This document shows positions 50,717 through 59,987 of a DNA stretch of 64,000 nt, one piece after another. A program made the position numbers and the translations under genes. Each line of letters starts with the position of its first letter. Within the stretch, counting starts at the first letter, position 1. Source of the stretch: Firmicutes bacterium CAG:194 (lineage in GTDB: Bacteria > Bacillota > Clostridia > Lachnospirales > Lachnospiraceae); contig HF995241.1 of the NCBI GenBank assembly GCA_000432915.1, positions 1-64,000 on the forward strand. Reading direction: 5' to 3'. Below the pieces are notes generated by a model. The model worked only from the letters and a program-made list of their open reading frames with translations, had not been told where the DNA came from and ran no database searches.

Positions 50717-51589
50717 ATGGAGCAAATCACAAGAAAGGCATATGCCAAGATCAATCTGGTGCTGGATGTCACAGGCAGACTGCCAAACGGATATCATGAG
50801 GTCAGTATGGTCATGCAGAATGTCGGTATCCATGATACACTGACATTTACAAAAAGAGGGGATGAACAGATTGTTCTGACGACCAACGACGGACAGCTTC
50901 CGTTAGGAGAAGACAACCTTATTTATAAGGCAGTTCTGCTGCTGAGGGAGCTGACGGGAAACAAAGACGGTGTGACAATTCATTTAGAAAAAAGGATCCC
51001 TGTGGCGGCAGGCATGGCAGGCGGCAGTACCGATGCAGCAGCTACACTCCTGGGGGTAAATGAGCTTCTGGGACTGGGACTTCAAAAAAAGCAGCTGCAA
51101 AAGGAAAGCGTCAGGATCGGTGCAGACGTTCCGTATTGTGTGCTGGGAAAAACAGCCCATGCCCGGGGGATCGGAGAAAAGCTGACGGAGATCGCATCTC
51201 CGCCGCAGGCGTATCTGGTTGTGGCAAAGCCGGATATCAATGTATCAACACCGGTTGTATACCGGGCGCTTGATAGTCTGCCTTCTTACCCGCATCCGGA
51301 TGTAGAGGGAATGATACAGGCACTGGAGCAGAAGGATTTAAACGCCCTTTGCGAAAAGCTTGGAAATGTACTGGAGCTTGTCACGGCAAAGGAATATCCC
51401 GTGATCGGACAGATCGAGGATGTTCTGCTGAAAGAAGGGGCGAAGGCTGCACTGATGAGTGGAAGCGGACCGAGCGTATTTGGCATTTTTGATACAGAGG
51501 GGCAGGCACAGACCGCCTGCAAAGCACTGGAAAAAGCAGCGCTTGCAAAACAGCTTTTTGTGACGACGTTTGAAAATGGAGAAGGTTGA
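50717..51589 (+). CDS. ispE: 4-diphosphocytidyl-2-C-methyl-D-erythritol kinase
   Basis: 290 residues, GHMP kinase. ITRKAYAKINLVLDVTGRLPNGYHEVS at the start, the ATP motif PVAAGMAGGSTDAAATL near residue 95, and ALMSGSGPSVFGIF near 251. Fourth step of the MEP isoprenoid pathway. The gntR gene starts in its stop codon. Confidence 0.96.
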   Translation: MEQITRKAYAKINLVLDVTGRLPNGYHEVSMVMQNVGIHDTLTFTKRGDEQIVLTTNDGQLPLGEDNLIYKAVLLLRELTGNKDGVTIHLEKRIPVAAGMAGGSTDAAATLLGVNELLGLGLQKKQLQKESVRIGADVPYCVLGKTAHARGIGEKLTEIASPPQAYLVVAKPDINVSTPVVYRALDSLPSYPHPDVEGMIQALEQKDLNALCEKLGNVLELVTAKEYPVIGQIEDVLLKEGAKAALMSGSGPSVFGIFDTEGQAQTACKALEKAALAKQLFVTTFENGEG

Positions 51590-52263
51590 TGAAAGATTTC
51601 ATGCAGGAAAACATGGACGAATTTCTGCCACTGAGAGAAGTGGTGTTTAAAACGCTCAGACAGAGCATTCTGACAGGGGAACTGAAGCCGGGCGAACGAC
51701 TGATGGAGATCCATCTGGCTGAGAAGCTTGGCGTCAGCCGCACACCGATCCGGGAAGCGATCCGCAAGCTGGAGCTGGAGGGACTTGTGACCATGATCCC
51801 GCGCCGCGGAGCGGAGGTTGCAAAGATCTCGGAAAAAAATCTGAAGGATGTACTGGAAGTACGTACCTGTCTGGATTCACTTGCGGTAAGGCTTGCCTGT
51901 CAGCGGATCACGGACGAGCAGATCGATGATCTGAAAAAGGCGTGTGATGATTTTGTGCTGGCAACAAAGACCGGAGAAGCTACAGCGATCACAAAGGCAG
52001 ATGTTAAGCTGCATGACGTGATCGTGCGCGCAACGGGAAATGAACGTCTGCAGCAGATGATCAATACGTTGTCAGAGCAGATGTACCGCTATCGTTTTGA
52101 ATACATCAAGGACAGCGCATATCATGCACTGCTGATTGAGGAGCACAGGCGGATTTATGAGAGCATTGCAGCGCGGGATGAGGAGCGTGCGGTGGCTGAA
52201 ATCACGCAGCACATTGAAAATCAGTTATATACAATCCGAAAACATTTGCATTTTACGGAATAA
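51589..52263 (+). CDS. GntR-family (FadR/FCD) transcriptional regulator
   Basis: 224 residues. Winged helix at 15-75 (LREVVFKTLRQSILTGELKPGERL, KLGVSRTPIREAIRKLELEGLV) and an FCD ligand domain after it (VLEVRTCLDSLAVRLACQRI, HDVIVRATGNERLQQMI). Effector unknown. Its start overlaps the ispE stop, an arrangement I would call conserved-looking but whose meaning I cannot tell. Confidence 0.9.
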   Translation: MKDFMQENMDEFLPLREVVFKTLRQSILTGELKPGERLMEIHLAEKLGVSRTPIREAIRKLELEGLVTMIPRRGAEVAKISEKNLKDVLEVRTCLDSLAVRLACQRITDEQIDDLKKACDDFVLATKTGEATAITKADVKLHDVIVRATGNERLQQMINTLSEQMYRYRFEYIKDSAYHALLIEEHRRIYESIAARDEERAVAEITQHIENQLYTIRKHLHFTE

Positions 52264-52309
52264 AGTGGTAAAAATCTGTTGATACTCCCAGAAGAAGGGA
52301 GTGGAAAAC

Positions 52310-52579
52310 ATGAAAAAAATGTGGATGGAAACGATTTTGTACGGAACACTTTCCATGCTGTTCGGGCTGGCATTCTTTTTCAGCCTTTTATACGAGGATA
52401 ACAGCCTGGTCACGGGCAGATGCTACAGGATCGATCCTGCATATGCACAGGAAACGACTTATACGGTGGAAATGTTGGAACAGATGGATCTTGACACGCT
52501 TCATACGGTCTTCCCGGAAGAGAAGATCAGATATGGATTTTATTTTGGTGGAAAGAAAATATCTGACAGGAGAAAATAG
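52310..52579 (+). CDS. Small membrane-anchored protein of unknown function
   Basis: 89 residues from the ATG at 52310 (GAAGGGAG upstream). One hydrophobic segment (ILYGTLSMLFGLAFFFSLLY), then a short charged exterior or cytoplasmic part (TYTVEMLEQMDLDTLHTVFPEE). I do not recognise the family. It ends one base before the DUF1934 gene, so the two are coupled. Confidence 0.65.
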   Translation: MKKMWMETILYGTLSMLFGLAFFFSLLYEDNSLVTGRCYRIDPAYAQETTYTVEMLEQMDLDTLHTVFPEEKIRYGFYFGGKKISDRRK

Positions 52580-53023
52580 ATGACAAAAGATGTTTTGATC
52601 TCTGTTTCGGGGCTTCAGATGGGAGAAGAAAAACCGGAACAGATCGAAGTGATCAGTAAAGGAAATTTTTATCAGAAAAACGGTTATTCCTATGTGTTTT
52701 ATGATGAAGTGATCGAAGGCTTTGATCAAAGGGTCAGAAATATGATCAAATTCAAGAATGGGGCACTTCATGTGCAGAAGAAGGGTATTGTCAATGTCAA
52801 TATGGCATTTGAGGAAGAGAAAAAATACAATACCTGTTATACGACGCCGTACGGTGATATTATGATCGGAATCGATACAGACAGCGTGGAAATTTCGGAA
52901 GAGGAAGATCACATCAGTCTGGATGTCGCGTACCGGCTGGAAGCAAACTATGAGCATCTTGCCGATTGCCGGATCAAAATGGATATCCGGTCAAAAGAGA
53001 GCGGAATGCCATTAATGGAGTGA
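52580..53023 (+). CDS. DUF1934 (YwiB-like) protein
   Basis: 147 residues. The DUF1934 pattern is clear: VLISVSGLQMGEEKPEQIEVISKG at the start, then YVFYDEVIEGF, FKNGALHVQKKGIVNVNMAFEE and TTPYGDIMIGIDT, with a closing DVAYRLEANYEHLADCRIKM. Small calycin-like beta-barrel; function unestablished. The ATG directly follows the preceding stop. Confidence 0.85.
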   Translation: MTKDVLISVSGLQMGEEKPEQIEVISKGNFYQKNGYSYVFYDEVIEGFDQRVRNMIKFKNGALHVQKKGIVNVNMAFEEEKKYNTCYTTPYGDIMIGIDTDSVEISEEEDHISLDVAYRLEANYEHLADCRIKMDIRSKESGMPLME

Positions 53024-53027
53024 TAAA

Positions 53028-53948
53028 ATGATCTATACAGTGACGATGAATCCCTCGCTGGATTATCTGCTCTCTTTGCCCGCATTGCAGGCAGGAGAGA
53101 CAAACCGATCTGCTGCAGAACGGCTTGTGGCAGGCGGAAAAGGGATCAATGTATCGAAGATGTTACACAATCTGGGAACGGACAGCATCATTTGGGGCTT
53201 TGCAGGCGGCTTTTCCGGAGAAGAGCTTTGCAGACAGCTGACCGCTGCAGGACTCAGACAGGAACTGATTTTCTTACATAATGGCAATACGAGGATCAAT
53301 GTCAAATTATCTGCAGGGCAGGAAACCGAGGTTAATGCAGCGGGCCCGCAGGCAGAGGAAGAGGCTTTGCAGATTTTTTACCGGAGGCTGGAGGCGCTTA
53401 CGGCGGAAGATTACGTGGTTCTGTCGGGCAGTTTGTTACCGGGCATGCCATGCGACAGCTACAGACAGATCATGCAGCAGCTGCAGGGAAGAGGAGTGCA
53501 TTTTATAGTCGACACAACGGGAGAGTCGCTTAGGGAAACGCTTCCTCTGCATCCGTTTCTCATAAAGCCCAACCAAAGAGAACTGGAAGAACTGTTTAAA
53601 ACGGAACTGACGCAGCGCAGTCAGGTGGCAGAACTTGCGAAGCAGCTGCAGGAAATGGGCGCGGAAAATGTGCTCGTATCACTTGGGGGAGACGGTGCTG
53701 TCTGCGTAGCAGCGGATGGCAGGATTTTTGACAGCAGACCGCCCGGAGGAAAGGTTGTGAATTCTGTGGGCGCGGGAGATTCCATGGTGGCAGGCTTTTT
53801 GCATGGCTATCTGCAGACGGGAGATTATAAAATGGCATTTCTGGAAGGCTTGTGCGCGGGCAGCGCCAGCGCCTTTTCGGAGGGCTTTGGAACGAAAGAA
53901 CAGGTAAAAAATGTCATGAACCTGGCGGTTCATGACATTAGGAGGTAA
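53028..53948 (+). CDS. PfkB-family hexose-phosphate kinase (1-phosphofructokinase-like)
   Basis: 306 residues. IYTVTMNPSLDYLL at the start, RLVAGGKGINVSKMLHNLG near residue 32 and the catalytic NSVGAGDSMVAGFLHGYL near 245 mark the FruK/LacC/PfkB group. It probably phosphorylates fructose-1-phosphate or tagatose-6-phosphate. No fruA, fruR or lacD gene is nearby, so the substrate is open. Its end contains a perfect 13-bp inverted repeat. Confidence 0.88.
   Translation: MIYTVTMNPSLDYLLSLPALQAGETNRSAAERLVAGGKGINVSKMLHNLGTDSIIWGFAGGFSGEELCRQLTAAGLRQELIFLHNGNTRINVKLSAGQETEVNAAGPQAEEEALQIFYRRLEALTAEDYVVLSGSLLPGMPCDSYRQIMQQLQGRGVHFIVDTTGESLRETLPLHPFLIKPNQRELEELFKTELTQRSQVAELAKQLQEMGAENVLVSLGGDGAVCVAADGRIFDSRPPGGKVVNSVGAGDSMVAGFLHGYLQTGDYKMAFLEGLCAGSASAFSEGFGTKEQVKNVMNLAVHDIRR
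53910..53939 (+). promoter_or_regulatory. Perfect inverted repeat at the end of the PfkB-kinase gene
   Basis: AATGTCATGAACC (53910-53922) and GGTTCATGACATT (53927-53939), loop TGGC, encoding NVMNLAVHDI. It ends one base before the AGGAGG of the next gene and could act as an attenuating or protecting stem, or as an operator. Confidence 0.45.
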
Positions 53949-53953
53949 AAATA

Positions 53954-54946
53954 ATGGCATATCAGGCAGACAAAAACAGATATCAGGAAATGGATTATAA
54001 AAGATGCGGCAGAAGCGGTCTGAAGCTTCCGGCGGTATCGCTGGGATTGTGGCACAATTTCGGCTCTTATGACAGCTATGAAAACAGTAGAAAAATGTGT
54101 GAAACAGCATTTGATCTCGGCATCACACATTTTGACCTTGCCAATAACTACGGACCGGAGTATGGAAGCGCAGAGCGTAATTTTGGCACGATCTTAAAGC
54201 ATTCCCTTGGCGTATACAGAGATGAGATGATCATCAGTACAAAGGCAGGATTCGATATGTGGGAAGGCCCTTACGGTGATGGCGGCAGCAGAAAATATCT
54301 GATGGCAAGCATCGACCAGAGCCTTCTGCGCATGGGACTTTCTTATGTTGATATTTTTTATCATCACAGACCGGATCCGGAAACTCCGCTGGAAGAAACC
54401 ATGGGAGCACTTGCCGATATCGTAAAAAGCGGCAAGGCACTTTATGTGGGAATTTCCAATTATGACGGCGTACAGCTGAAAAAAGCAGAGCAGCTACTGA
54501 CCGAGATGCACTGCCCGTTCATTATCAATCAGAATAAATATTCCATTTTCGACCGGACGATCGAAAAGAATGGACTGAAAGAAACAGCACCAAAGCTCGG
54601 ACTTGGTATTATTGCGTTCAGCCCGCTTGCACAGGGACTTCTGACGGATAAATATCTGCATGGGATTCCGCAGGGAAGCCGTATCCAGAAGAATAGCCCA
54701 TATCTGACAGCCGCCAGTCTGACACCGGAAATGCTGCAGAAGATTTCTGCCTTAAATGACATGGCGCATGAGCGGGGAGAAAGTCTGGCACAGATGGCAC
54801 TGAACTGGATCCTCAAGGATGATGCACTGACTTCCGTCCTGATCGGCGCATCGAGTCCGGCGCAGATCATTGAAAATACGACAAAGATCAGGCGCCACGC
54901 CTTTACGGAGGAAGAACTCCAAAAGATTGACCGCATTGTATTTTAA
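53954..54946 (+). CDS. Aldo/keto reductase (YghZ/L-glyceraldehyde-3-phosphate reductase group)
   Basis: 330 residues. Catalytic tetrad blocks: DLANNYGPEYGSAE (Asp, Tyr) near residue 56, STKAGFDMW (Lys) near 95 and FYHHRPDPETPLEE (His) near 135; the cofactor block FSPLAQGLLTDKYL follows. NADPH-dependent reduction of small aldehydes; substrate not fixed. AGGAGGT precedes the ATG. Confidence 0.9.
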   Translation: MAYQADKNRYQEMDYKRCGRSGLKLPAVSLGLWHNFGSYDSYENSRKMCETAFDLGITHFDLANNYGPEYGSAERNFGTILKHSLGVYRDEMIISTKAGFDMWEGPYGDGGSRKYLMASIDQSLLRMGLSYVDIFYHHRPDPETPLEETMGALADIVKSGKALYVGISNYDGVQLKKAEQLLTEMHCPFIINQNKYSIFDRTIEKNGLKETAPKLGLGIIAFSPLAQGLLTDKYLHGIPQGSRIQKNSPYLTAASLTPEMLQKISALNDMAHERGESLAQMALNWILKDDALTSVLIGASSPAQIIENTTKIRRHAFTEEELQKIDRIVF

Positions 54947-54990
54947 AGGTATACTATAGTGGCGTATAAGAAAAACAAAGAGGAACTACT

Positions 54991-57042
54991 ATGAAGCATA
55001 AATTAAAACTAAAGGGAAAACTGCAAACCTATCTGCAACTATCGATGCTTTTGGGTATTTTGCTGGCAGTTGTCGATATCTGGATCTATACACTGGATAT
55101 CAAAGCAGGTGTCGTATTATCCGGTTTTGTGCTTTTTTATCTGATCATGTCTTTGATCATGATGAATTTCAATAAATCGATCCTGATGAATGAGCTGGTC
55201 AGCTTTGCCACGCAGTACGGGCAGATCCAGAAACGGCTCTTGCGGGATTTTGAAGTTCCTACCGCGCTTTTGGATGAAAACGGTAAGGTGATCTGGACGA
55301 ACCGTACCTTTGAAGAGACGGTGCATAAGCCAAAAGGCTATAACAGAGACATTCATTCCTTATTTTCCTGTATCACAAAGGAAAAACTGCCAAAAGAAAA
55401 CAATGAGCTGACAGAGCTTTCCTTTACCTATGAGGAGCGCGAATTTACTGCAAAGATGCGCAAGATCCCACTGGCTGAAATGGTGGAGAACAGCGATATC
55501 TTTGAATCCGAAGGCAGATATGAAGGCTTTATGGTCGTTCTGTATCTGTTTGATGAGACTGCGTTGAAGATCGCGCTGCGCGAGAACGATAACCAGTCCC
55601 TTTGTGTCGGACTTTTATACATTGATAACTATGAGGAAGCCCTCGAGAGCGTCGAGGAAGTCAGACGTTCCCTTCTGACGGCGCTGATCGAACGAAAACT
55701 CAATAAATATTTTGCAGCCTATGACGGTATTGTGAAGAAGATGGAAAAAGATAAATTTTTCGTCATCATTCGCAAACAGTCGCTGAAAAGGCTGAAGGAA
55801 AACCGCTTTGACCTGCTGGAAGATGTCAAGACGGTCAACATCGGTAACGATATGTCTGTCACACTCAGTATGGGAATCGGTTCTGACGGACTTTCTTATG
55901 GGCAGAATTATGAATTTGCAAGAACTTCCATCGATCTGGCGCTCGGCCGTGGCGGAGATCAGGTCGTCATCAAAACGCCGGAAGGTGTTTCCTACTTCGG
56001 CGGTAAGAGCCAGCAGATGGAGAAAAATACAAGAGTGAAGGCAAGAGTCAAAGCACTTGCCCTCAAGGAAATCATTACCACCAAGGACAAGGTGCTTGTC
56101 ATGGGACACGCCAATACCGACGTGGACAGCTTCGGTGCAGCGGTCGGTATTTACCGGATCGCCAAGACGCTTGGCAGAAATGCCCATATTGTCCTGAACA
56201 CGACCAATAATACGATCAAACCGTGGGTAGACTCCTTTAAGAGCCGGCTGGATCATGAAGAAGAAGCGATCATCACCAATACCCAGGCGATCGAAATGGC
56301 GGATAACAATACCGTTCTTGTTATTGTGGATGTCAATAAGCCGAGCATTACAGAATGCCCGGATCTTCTGAAATATTGCCGCAGCGTTGTCGTACTCGAC
56401 CACCACAGACAGGGAGAAGAGGTTGTGGAAAATGCAACGCTTTCCTATGTGGAGCCATATGCTTCTTCTGCATGTGAAATGGTTGCGGAAATTCTGCAGT
56501 ATGTCGGCGACGGCATTAAGGTCAAAGGCGTGGAAGCAGACTGTCTGTATGCGGGTATTGTGATCGATACGAATAATTTCGTGGCAAAGGCGGGTGTCCG
56601 TACATTTGAAGCCGCAGCATTCCTGCGCCGGAGCGGAGCGGATGTAACGCGTGTCAGAAAGATGTTCCGCGAAGATGCCAATGATTACCGGGCAAAAGCG
56701 GATGCAGTCGGGCAGGCGAAGATCTATATGGATGAATATGCCATTTCTGTCTGTCACGGAGAAGATACAAGTGCACCGACGGTTGTATGTGCGCAGGCGG
56801 CAAATGAACTGCTGAACATCAAGGGCATCAAAGCCAGCTTTGTCCTGACACAATATAACCAGATGATCTATATTTCAGCGCGTTCCATTGATGAAGTCAA
56901 TGTACAGGTCATCATGGAAAAATTAGGCGGCGGCGGTCATATGAATGTTGCCGGTGCGCAACTGAAAGATATCAGTATGGAGATGGCGTGTGAACGCATC
57001 AGGGATACTTTAAAAGAAATGAAGGAATCCGGTGAAATTTAA
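54991..57042 (+). CDS. gdpP: Cyclic-di-AMP phosphodiesterase GdpP
   Basis: 683 residues, the usual GdpP layout. Two membrane helices at about 12-58, a PAS-like domain about 85-195 (VPTALLDENGKVIWTNRTFE), a degenerate GGDEF domain about 205-335, the DHH domain with MGHANTDVDSFGAAVG near 370 and LDHHRQG near 469, and DHHA1 with GGGGHMNVAGAQL near 646. It hydrolyses c-di-AMP. A TATACT/TATAGT -10 lies near 54949-54958. rplI and dnaB follow, a common order in Firmicutes. Confidence 0.96.
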   Translation: MKHKLKLKGKLQTYLQLSMLLGILLAVVDIWIYTLDIKAGVVLSGFVLFYLIMSLIMMNFNKSILMNELVSFATQYGQIQKRLLRDFEVPTALLDENGKVIWTNRTFEETVHKPKGYNRDIHSLFSCITKEKLPKENNELTELSFTYEEREFTAKMRKIPLAEMVENSDIFESEGRYEGFMVVLYLFDETALKIALRENDNQSLCVGLLYIDNYEEALESVEEVRRSLLTALIERKLNKYFAAYDGIVKKMEKDKFFVIIRKQSLKRLKENRFDLLEDVKTVNIGNDMSVTLSMGIGSDGLSYGQNYEFARTSIDLALGRGGDQVVIKTPEGVSYFGGKSQQMEKNTRVKARVKALALKEIITTKDKVLVMGHANTDVDSFGAAVGIYRIAKTLGRNAHIVLNTTNNTIKPWVDSFKSRLDHEEEAIITNTQAIEMADNNTVLVIVDVNKPSITECPDLLKYCRSVVVLDHHRQGEEVVENATLSYVEPYASSACEMVAEILQYVGDGIKVKGVEADCLYAGIVIDTNNFVAKAGVRTFEAAAFLRRSGADVTRVRKMFREDANDYRAKADAVGQAKIYMDEYAISVCHGEDTSAPTVVCAQAANELLNIKGIKASFVLTQYNQMIYISARSIDEVNVQVIMEKLGGGGHMNVAGAQLKDISMEMACERIRDTLKEMKESGEI

Positions 57043-57123
57043 AAAATGTGAGCAGATATGCTGCATCAAAATGGATGGAGCTATGATATAACAGCCGGAG
57101 AATAAGAAAGGATAAGGAATACC

Positions 57124-57570
57124 ATGAAGGTTATTTTATTAGAGGATGTAAAATCCATTGGAAAAAAGGGAGAGATCATTGAAGTAAGCGATGGCTATGC
57201 AAAGAATTTCCTGTTTAAGAAAAAGCTGGGCATTGAAGCAACAGCAGACAATAGGAACAACTTAAAGCTGCAGAAGAAGCATGAAGAAAAGGTAGCGGCG
57301 GAAAATCTGGAGGCTGCGCAGGAATTTGGCAAAGAGCTGGCTGAGCAGAAGGTTGTTGTAAAGATGAAAGCGGGAGAGAACGGAAAAGCATTCGGTTCTG
57401 TTTCCAGCAAGGAAATTGCAAAAGCATACGCAGACCAGTACAAAAAGGATCTGGATAAAAAGAAACTGGTTCTGCCTGATGCCATCAAGAATTTCGGTAC
57501 CTACGAAGTAAAGGTAAAGCTGCATCCGCAGGTAACGGCAGTTTTACATGTACAGGTAGTGGAGGCTTAA
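57124..57570 (+). CDS. rplI: 50S ribosomal protein L9
   Basis: 148 residues. [30 protein letters not shown] is the L9 N-terminal domain; the long helix and the C-terminal domain ([20 protein letters not shown]) follow. A -10-like TATGAT lies in the 80-base gap upstream. dnaB starts 18 bases after the stop. Confidence 0.97.
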   Translation: MKVILLEDVKSIGKKGEIIEVSDGYAKNFLFKKKLGIEATADNRNNLKLQKKHEEKVAAENLEAAQEFGKELAEQKVVVKMKAGENGKAFGSVSSKEIAKAYADQYKKDLDKKKLVLPDAIKNFGTYEVKVKLHPQVTAVLHVQVVEA

Positions 57571-57588
57571 CAGTAGGAGGTGCTACCT

Positions 57589-58920
57589 GTGGCAGAAGAA
57601 GCGATTCTGAAAAGAGTATTACCACATAGTATAGAAGCAGAGCAGTCTGTCATTGGATCCATGATCATGGATAAGGATGCGATCGTGACGGCATCTGAAA
57701 TTCTGCACGGTGATGATTTCTACAGCAAGCAGTACGGTATCATTTTTGATGCCATGGTGGAGCTGCACGACAGCGCACAGCCTGTGGATCTGATCACATT
57801 ACAGAACAAATTAAAAGAAAAAGACGTTCCGCCGGAAGTCAGCAGTCTGGAATTTGTCAAGGACCTGCTTGGCATTGTTCCGACGAGTGCGAATGTTGCC
57901 AATTATGCCAATATCGTTGCGGAGAAATCTCTGCTGCGCAAGCTGATTCGTCTGAACGAAGAGATTGAAAATACCTGCTACGCAGGCAAAGAAAGTCTGG
58001 AATTTATCTTAGAGGATACGGAGAAGCGTGTTTTTGATCTGGTGCAGAGACGGAATACAGGCGATTTTGTACCGATCCGTCAGGTTGTTTTAAATGCGAT
58101 GGATAAGATCGAGCAGGCAAGCAAGACGACCGGAACTGTAACGGGAATCGCGACCGGTTTTATCGATCTGGACTATAAGACATCGGGCATGCAGCCATCC
58201 GACCTTGTGCTGATCGCTGCCCGTCCTTCCATGGGAAAGACGGCGTTTGTTCTGAATATCGCACAGCATGTGGCATTCAAGCTGAAGGAAACGGTTGCGA
58301 TCTTCAGTCTGGAAATGTCAAAGGAACAGCTCGTCAACCGTCTGTTCTCCTTAGAGTCCCGCGTGGACAGCCAGCATATCCGAAACGGTAATCTGACCGA
58401 CAGCGACTGGGAAAGACTGATCGAAAGTGCAGGCGTGATCGGAGAATCCAATCTGATCATCGACGACACACCGGGTATCAGCATTTCCGAGCTCCGCAGC
58501 AAATGTCGAAAATATAAACTGGAGCATGATCTGAAAATGATCATCATTGACTACCTGCAGCTCATGAGCGGTAGCGGAAGGGCGGAATCCCGTCAGAACG
58601 AGATCTCCGAGATCTCCCGTTCCCTGAAAGCACTTGCGCGTGAACTCCATGTTCCCGTACTTGCACTTTCGCAGTTGAGCCGTGCGGTAGAGCAGAGACC
58701 GGATCATACGCCGATGCTTTCCGACCTGCGTGAGTCCGGTGCGATCGAGCAGGATGCGGACGTCGTTATGTTCATTTACCGTGATGACTACTACAACCAC
58801 GACAGTGAAAAGAAAGGAATCGCAACGATCATCATTGCCAAACAGAGAAATGGTCCGATCGGTGACGTAGATCTGGCATGGCTGCCTGATTACACAAAAT
58901 TTGCGAATCTGGAACATTAA
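57589..58920 (+). CDS. dnaB: Replicative DNA helicase
   Basis: 443 residues from a GTG at 57589, chosen over the GTG at 57580 because the latter lies inside the ribosome-binding site TAGGAGG. The N-terminal domain (LPHSIEAEQSVIGSMIMD) is followed by the RecA-like motor with Walker A ARPSMGKTAF near residue 210, Walker B MIIIDYLQLMSG near 317 and the DnaB block LSQLSRAVEQRPDHTPMLSDLRESG near 361. It unwinds DNA at the fork. Confidence 0.97.
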   Translation: MAEEAILKRVLPHSIEAEQSVIGSMIMDKDAIVTASEILHGDDFYSKQYGIIFDAMVELHDSAQPVDLITLQNKLKEKDVPPEVSSLEFVKDLLGIVPTSANVANYANIVAEKSLLRKLIRLNEEIENTCYAGKESLEFILEDTEKRVFDLVQRRNTGDFVPIRQVVLNAMDKIEQASKTTGTVTGIATGFIDLDYKTSGMQPSDLVLIAARPSMGKTAFVLNIAQHVAFKLKETVAIFSLEMSKEQLVNRLFSLESRVDSQHIRNGNLTDSDWERLIESAGVIGESNLIIDDTPGISISELRSKCRKYKLEHDLKMIIIDYLQLMSGSGRAESRQNEISEISRSLKALARELHVPVLALSQLSRAVEQRPDHTPMLSDLRESGAIEQDADVVMFIYRDDYYNHDSEKKGIATIIIAKQRNGPIGDVDLAWLPDYTKFANLEH

Positions 58921-58940
58921 GAATAATGGTTTAATTATTG

Positions 58941-58966
58941 AAAGGACAGCGTATGCTGTCCTTTTT
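58941..58966 (+). terminator. Intrinsic terminator of the gdpP-rplI-dnaB operon
   Basis: AAAGGACAGC (58941-58950) and GCTGTCCTTT (58955-58964), loop GTAT, then TT. Confidence 0.9.
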
Positions 58967-59472
58967 TGCTGCCTGCCATCCATATATGAGTATATTTGTT
59001 CCATAACCCATATTGATATGGGAGTGTTGGGGGATGTGTGCTGCGTATTTTGGAAGGCGTTTCATGCCAAATGCGGGAAATGTAGAGATATGTATGACCT
59101 TGCAGGATGTCTTGGTACACATTCGTCCAAATCGATAAAAAGTGTGAAAGGGGATGAAGCATGTGAAAATATATAACCGGATATTCACTCTAAAGCGGAT
59201 AAATGAGCAAGGGTGGACGAAACTAATAAAACTACTTTGGCATGTATTCGCCTATATAGATAAAGAGGGGCAAATAAGTATGCATATAATAAATGATTTG
59301 CGATAAGAAACCTTGCATTGAAGGGAAATATTCGTCCATATTACGGCGCAATAGCACATAAGGATGAAAACAAATAAGATAGCGAAAAACACTTTCGCTC
59401 AAATTCAAATGAAAATGTCAATTTGTATGAAATGCAAATAAATAGAAGAGAAAGAGATCTGTAGAAATTCCT
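58967..59472. other. AT-rich stretch without a recognised gene
   Basis: About 500 bases between dnaB's terminator and the reverse XRE gene, with lower GC than its surroundings. Apart from the possible 47-codon frame at 59163 I see no gene, RNA or strong hairpin. A Cys-rich frame at about 59020-59176 has no ribosome-binding site. Confidence 0.5.
59163..59306 (+). CDS. Possible 47-residue ORF
   Basis: GTG at 59163 preceded by AAAGGGGAT, reading MKIYNRIFTLKRINEQGWTK and on through LLWHVFAYIDKEG to a stop at 59304. Basic and partly hydrophobic; no family recognised. It may be a decayed HTH-like gene or chance. Confidence 0.25.
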   Translation: MKIYNRIFTLKRINEQGWTKLIKLLWHVFAYIDKEGQISMHIINDLR

Positions 59473-59697
59473 TTATTTTGTTGGATACTTTGTTTTTACA
59501 TTGCTGGCACCGGAAATATAATCTACAGACACATTATAATAACGGGCAAGAACCAAAAGACTGTCTACAGGAATTCTGGTTTTGCCGCTCTCATAGTCTG
59601 CATAGGTACGCTGCCCTATATGCAGAAGGTCTGCAATTTTCTGTTGGGTCAGGGAATGATCTTCTCTGATCTCACGTATTCTTTCATTATATTTCAT
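59473..59697 (-). CDS. Small XRE-family repressor-like protein
   Basis: About 74 residues from the ATG at 59697 (AGAGGA upstream on that strand; ATG 59706 is too close to it). The HTH reads IREIREDHSLTQQKIADLLHIG and QRTYADYESGKTRIPVDSL, followed by LARYYNVSVDYISG, a phage-repressor-type layout. It is divergent from the genes at 59810 and 59988 with a palindrome between, so it probably controls them and itself. Confidence 0.85.
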   Translation of the reverse strand: MKYNERIREIREDHSLTQQKIADLLHIGQRTYADYESGKTRIPVDSLLVLARYYNVSVDYISGASNVKTKYPTK

Positions 59698-59743
59698 AGT
59701 CCACATATCCTCTAAACTAGTATACGTGCATAATAATTATTCC

Positions 59744-59772
59744 TTGACTTTTAGAGTTATAAACTCTAAAAT
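59744..59772 (+). promoter_or_regulatory. Promoter and palindromic operator between divergent HTH genes
   Basis: TTGACT (59744-59749) and TAAAAT (59767-59772), spacer 17. The spacer is filled by a perfect palindrome, TTTTAGAGTT-ATA-AACTCTAAAA (59749-59771), so a bound regulator would block the promoter. The XRE protein at 59473 is the likely ligand. Confidence 0.7.
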
Positions 59773-59809
59773 ATCAATATTAAGATACAAATGAAAGGGG
59801 GAAAGATTG

Positions 59810-59986
59810 GTGGAATATATGGGTACAAAAGAGGCTTCCGAAAAATGGGGATATTCACAGCCTATTATTTCTGGCTGGTGCAGAAAAGGTTTGATCGATG
59901 GTGTAGAACAAGATTATAAAGGATGTCCGTGGCGAATCCCTGTAAACGCAAAATGCCCGAGAAAGATAAAAATGGAGAGAAAATAA
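59810..59986 (+). CDS. Small excisionase-like helix-turn-helix protein
   Basis: 58 residues from a GTG at 59810 (AAGGGGGAAAG upstream); an ATG at 59819 is also in frame. It reads EYMGTKEASEKWGYSQPIIS then GWCRKGLIDG, with CPWRIPVNAKCPRK after. This matches small MerR/excisionase-type HTH proteins that read a TKEAxxKWG helix and end in a PWRIP-like strand. Too short for the usual gene-length cutoff. It directly precedes the lipoprotein. Confidence 0.7.
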   Translation: MEYMGTKEASEKWGYSQPIISGWCRKGLIDGVEQDYKGCPWRIPVNAKCPRKIKMERK

Positions 59987-59987
59987 T

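Noticed and set aside
55615..56853. 412-codon reverse-strand frame over gdpP
   Set aside because: gdpP on the forward strand has all catalytic motifs; the reverse frame has none recognisable.
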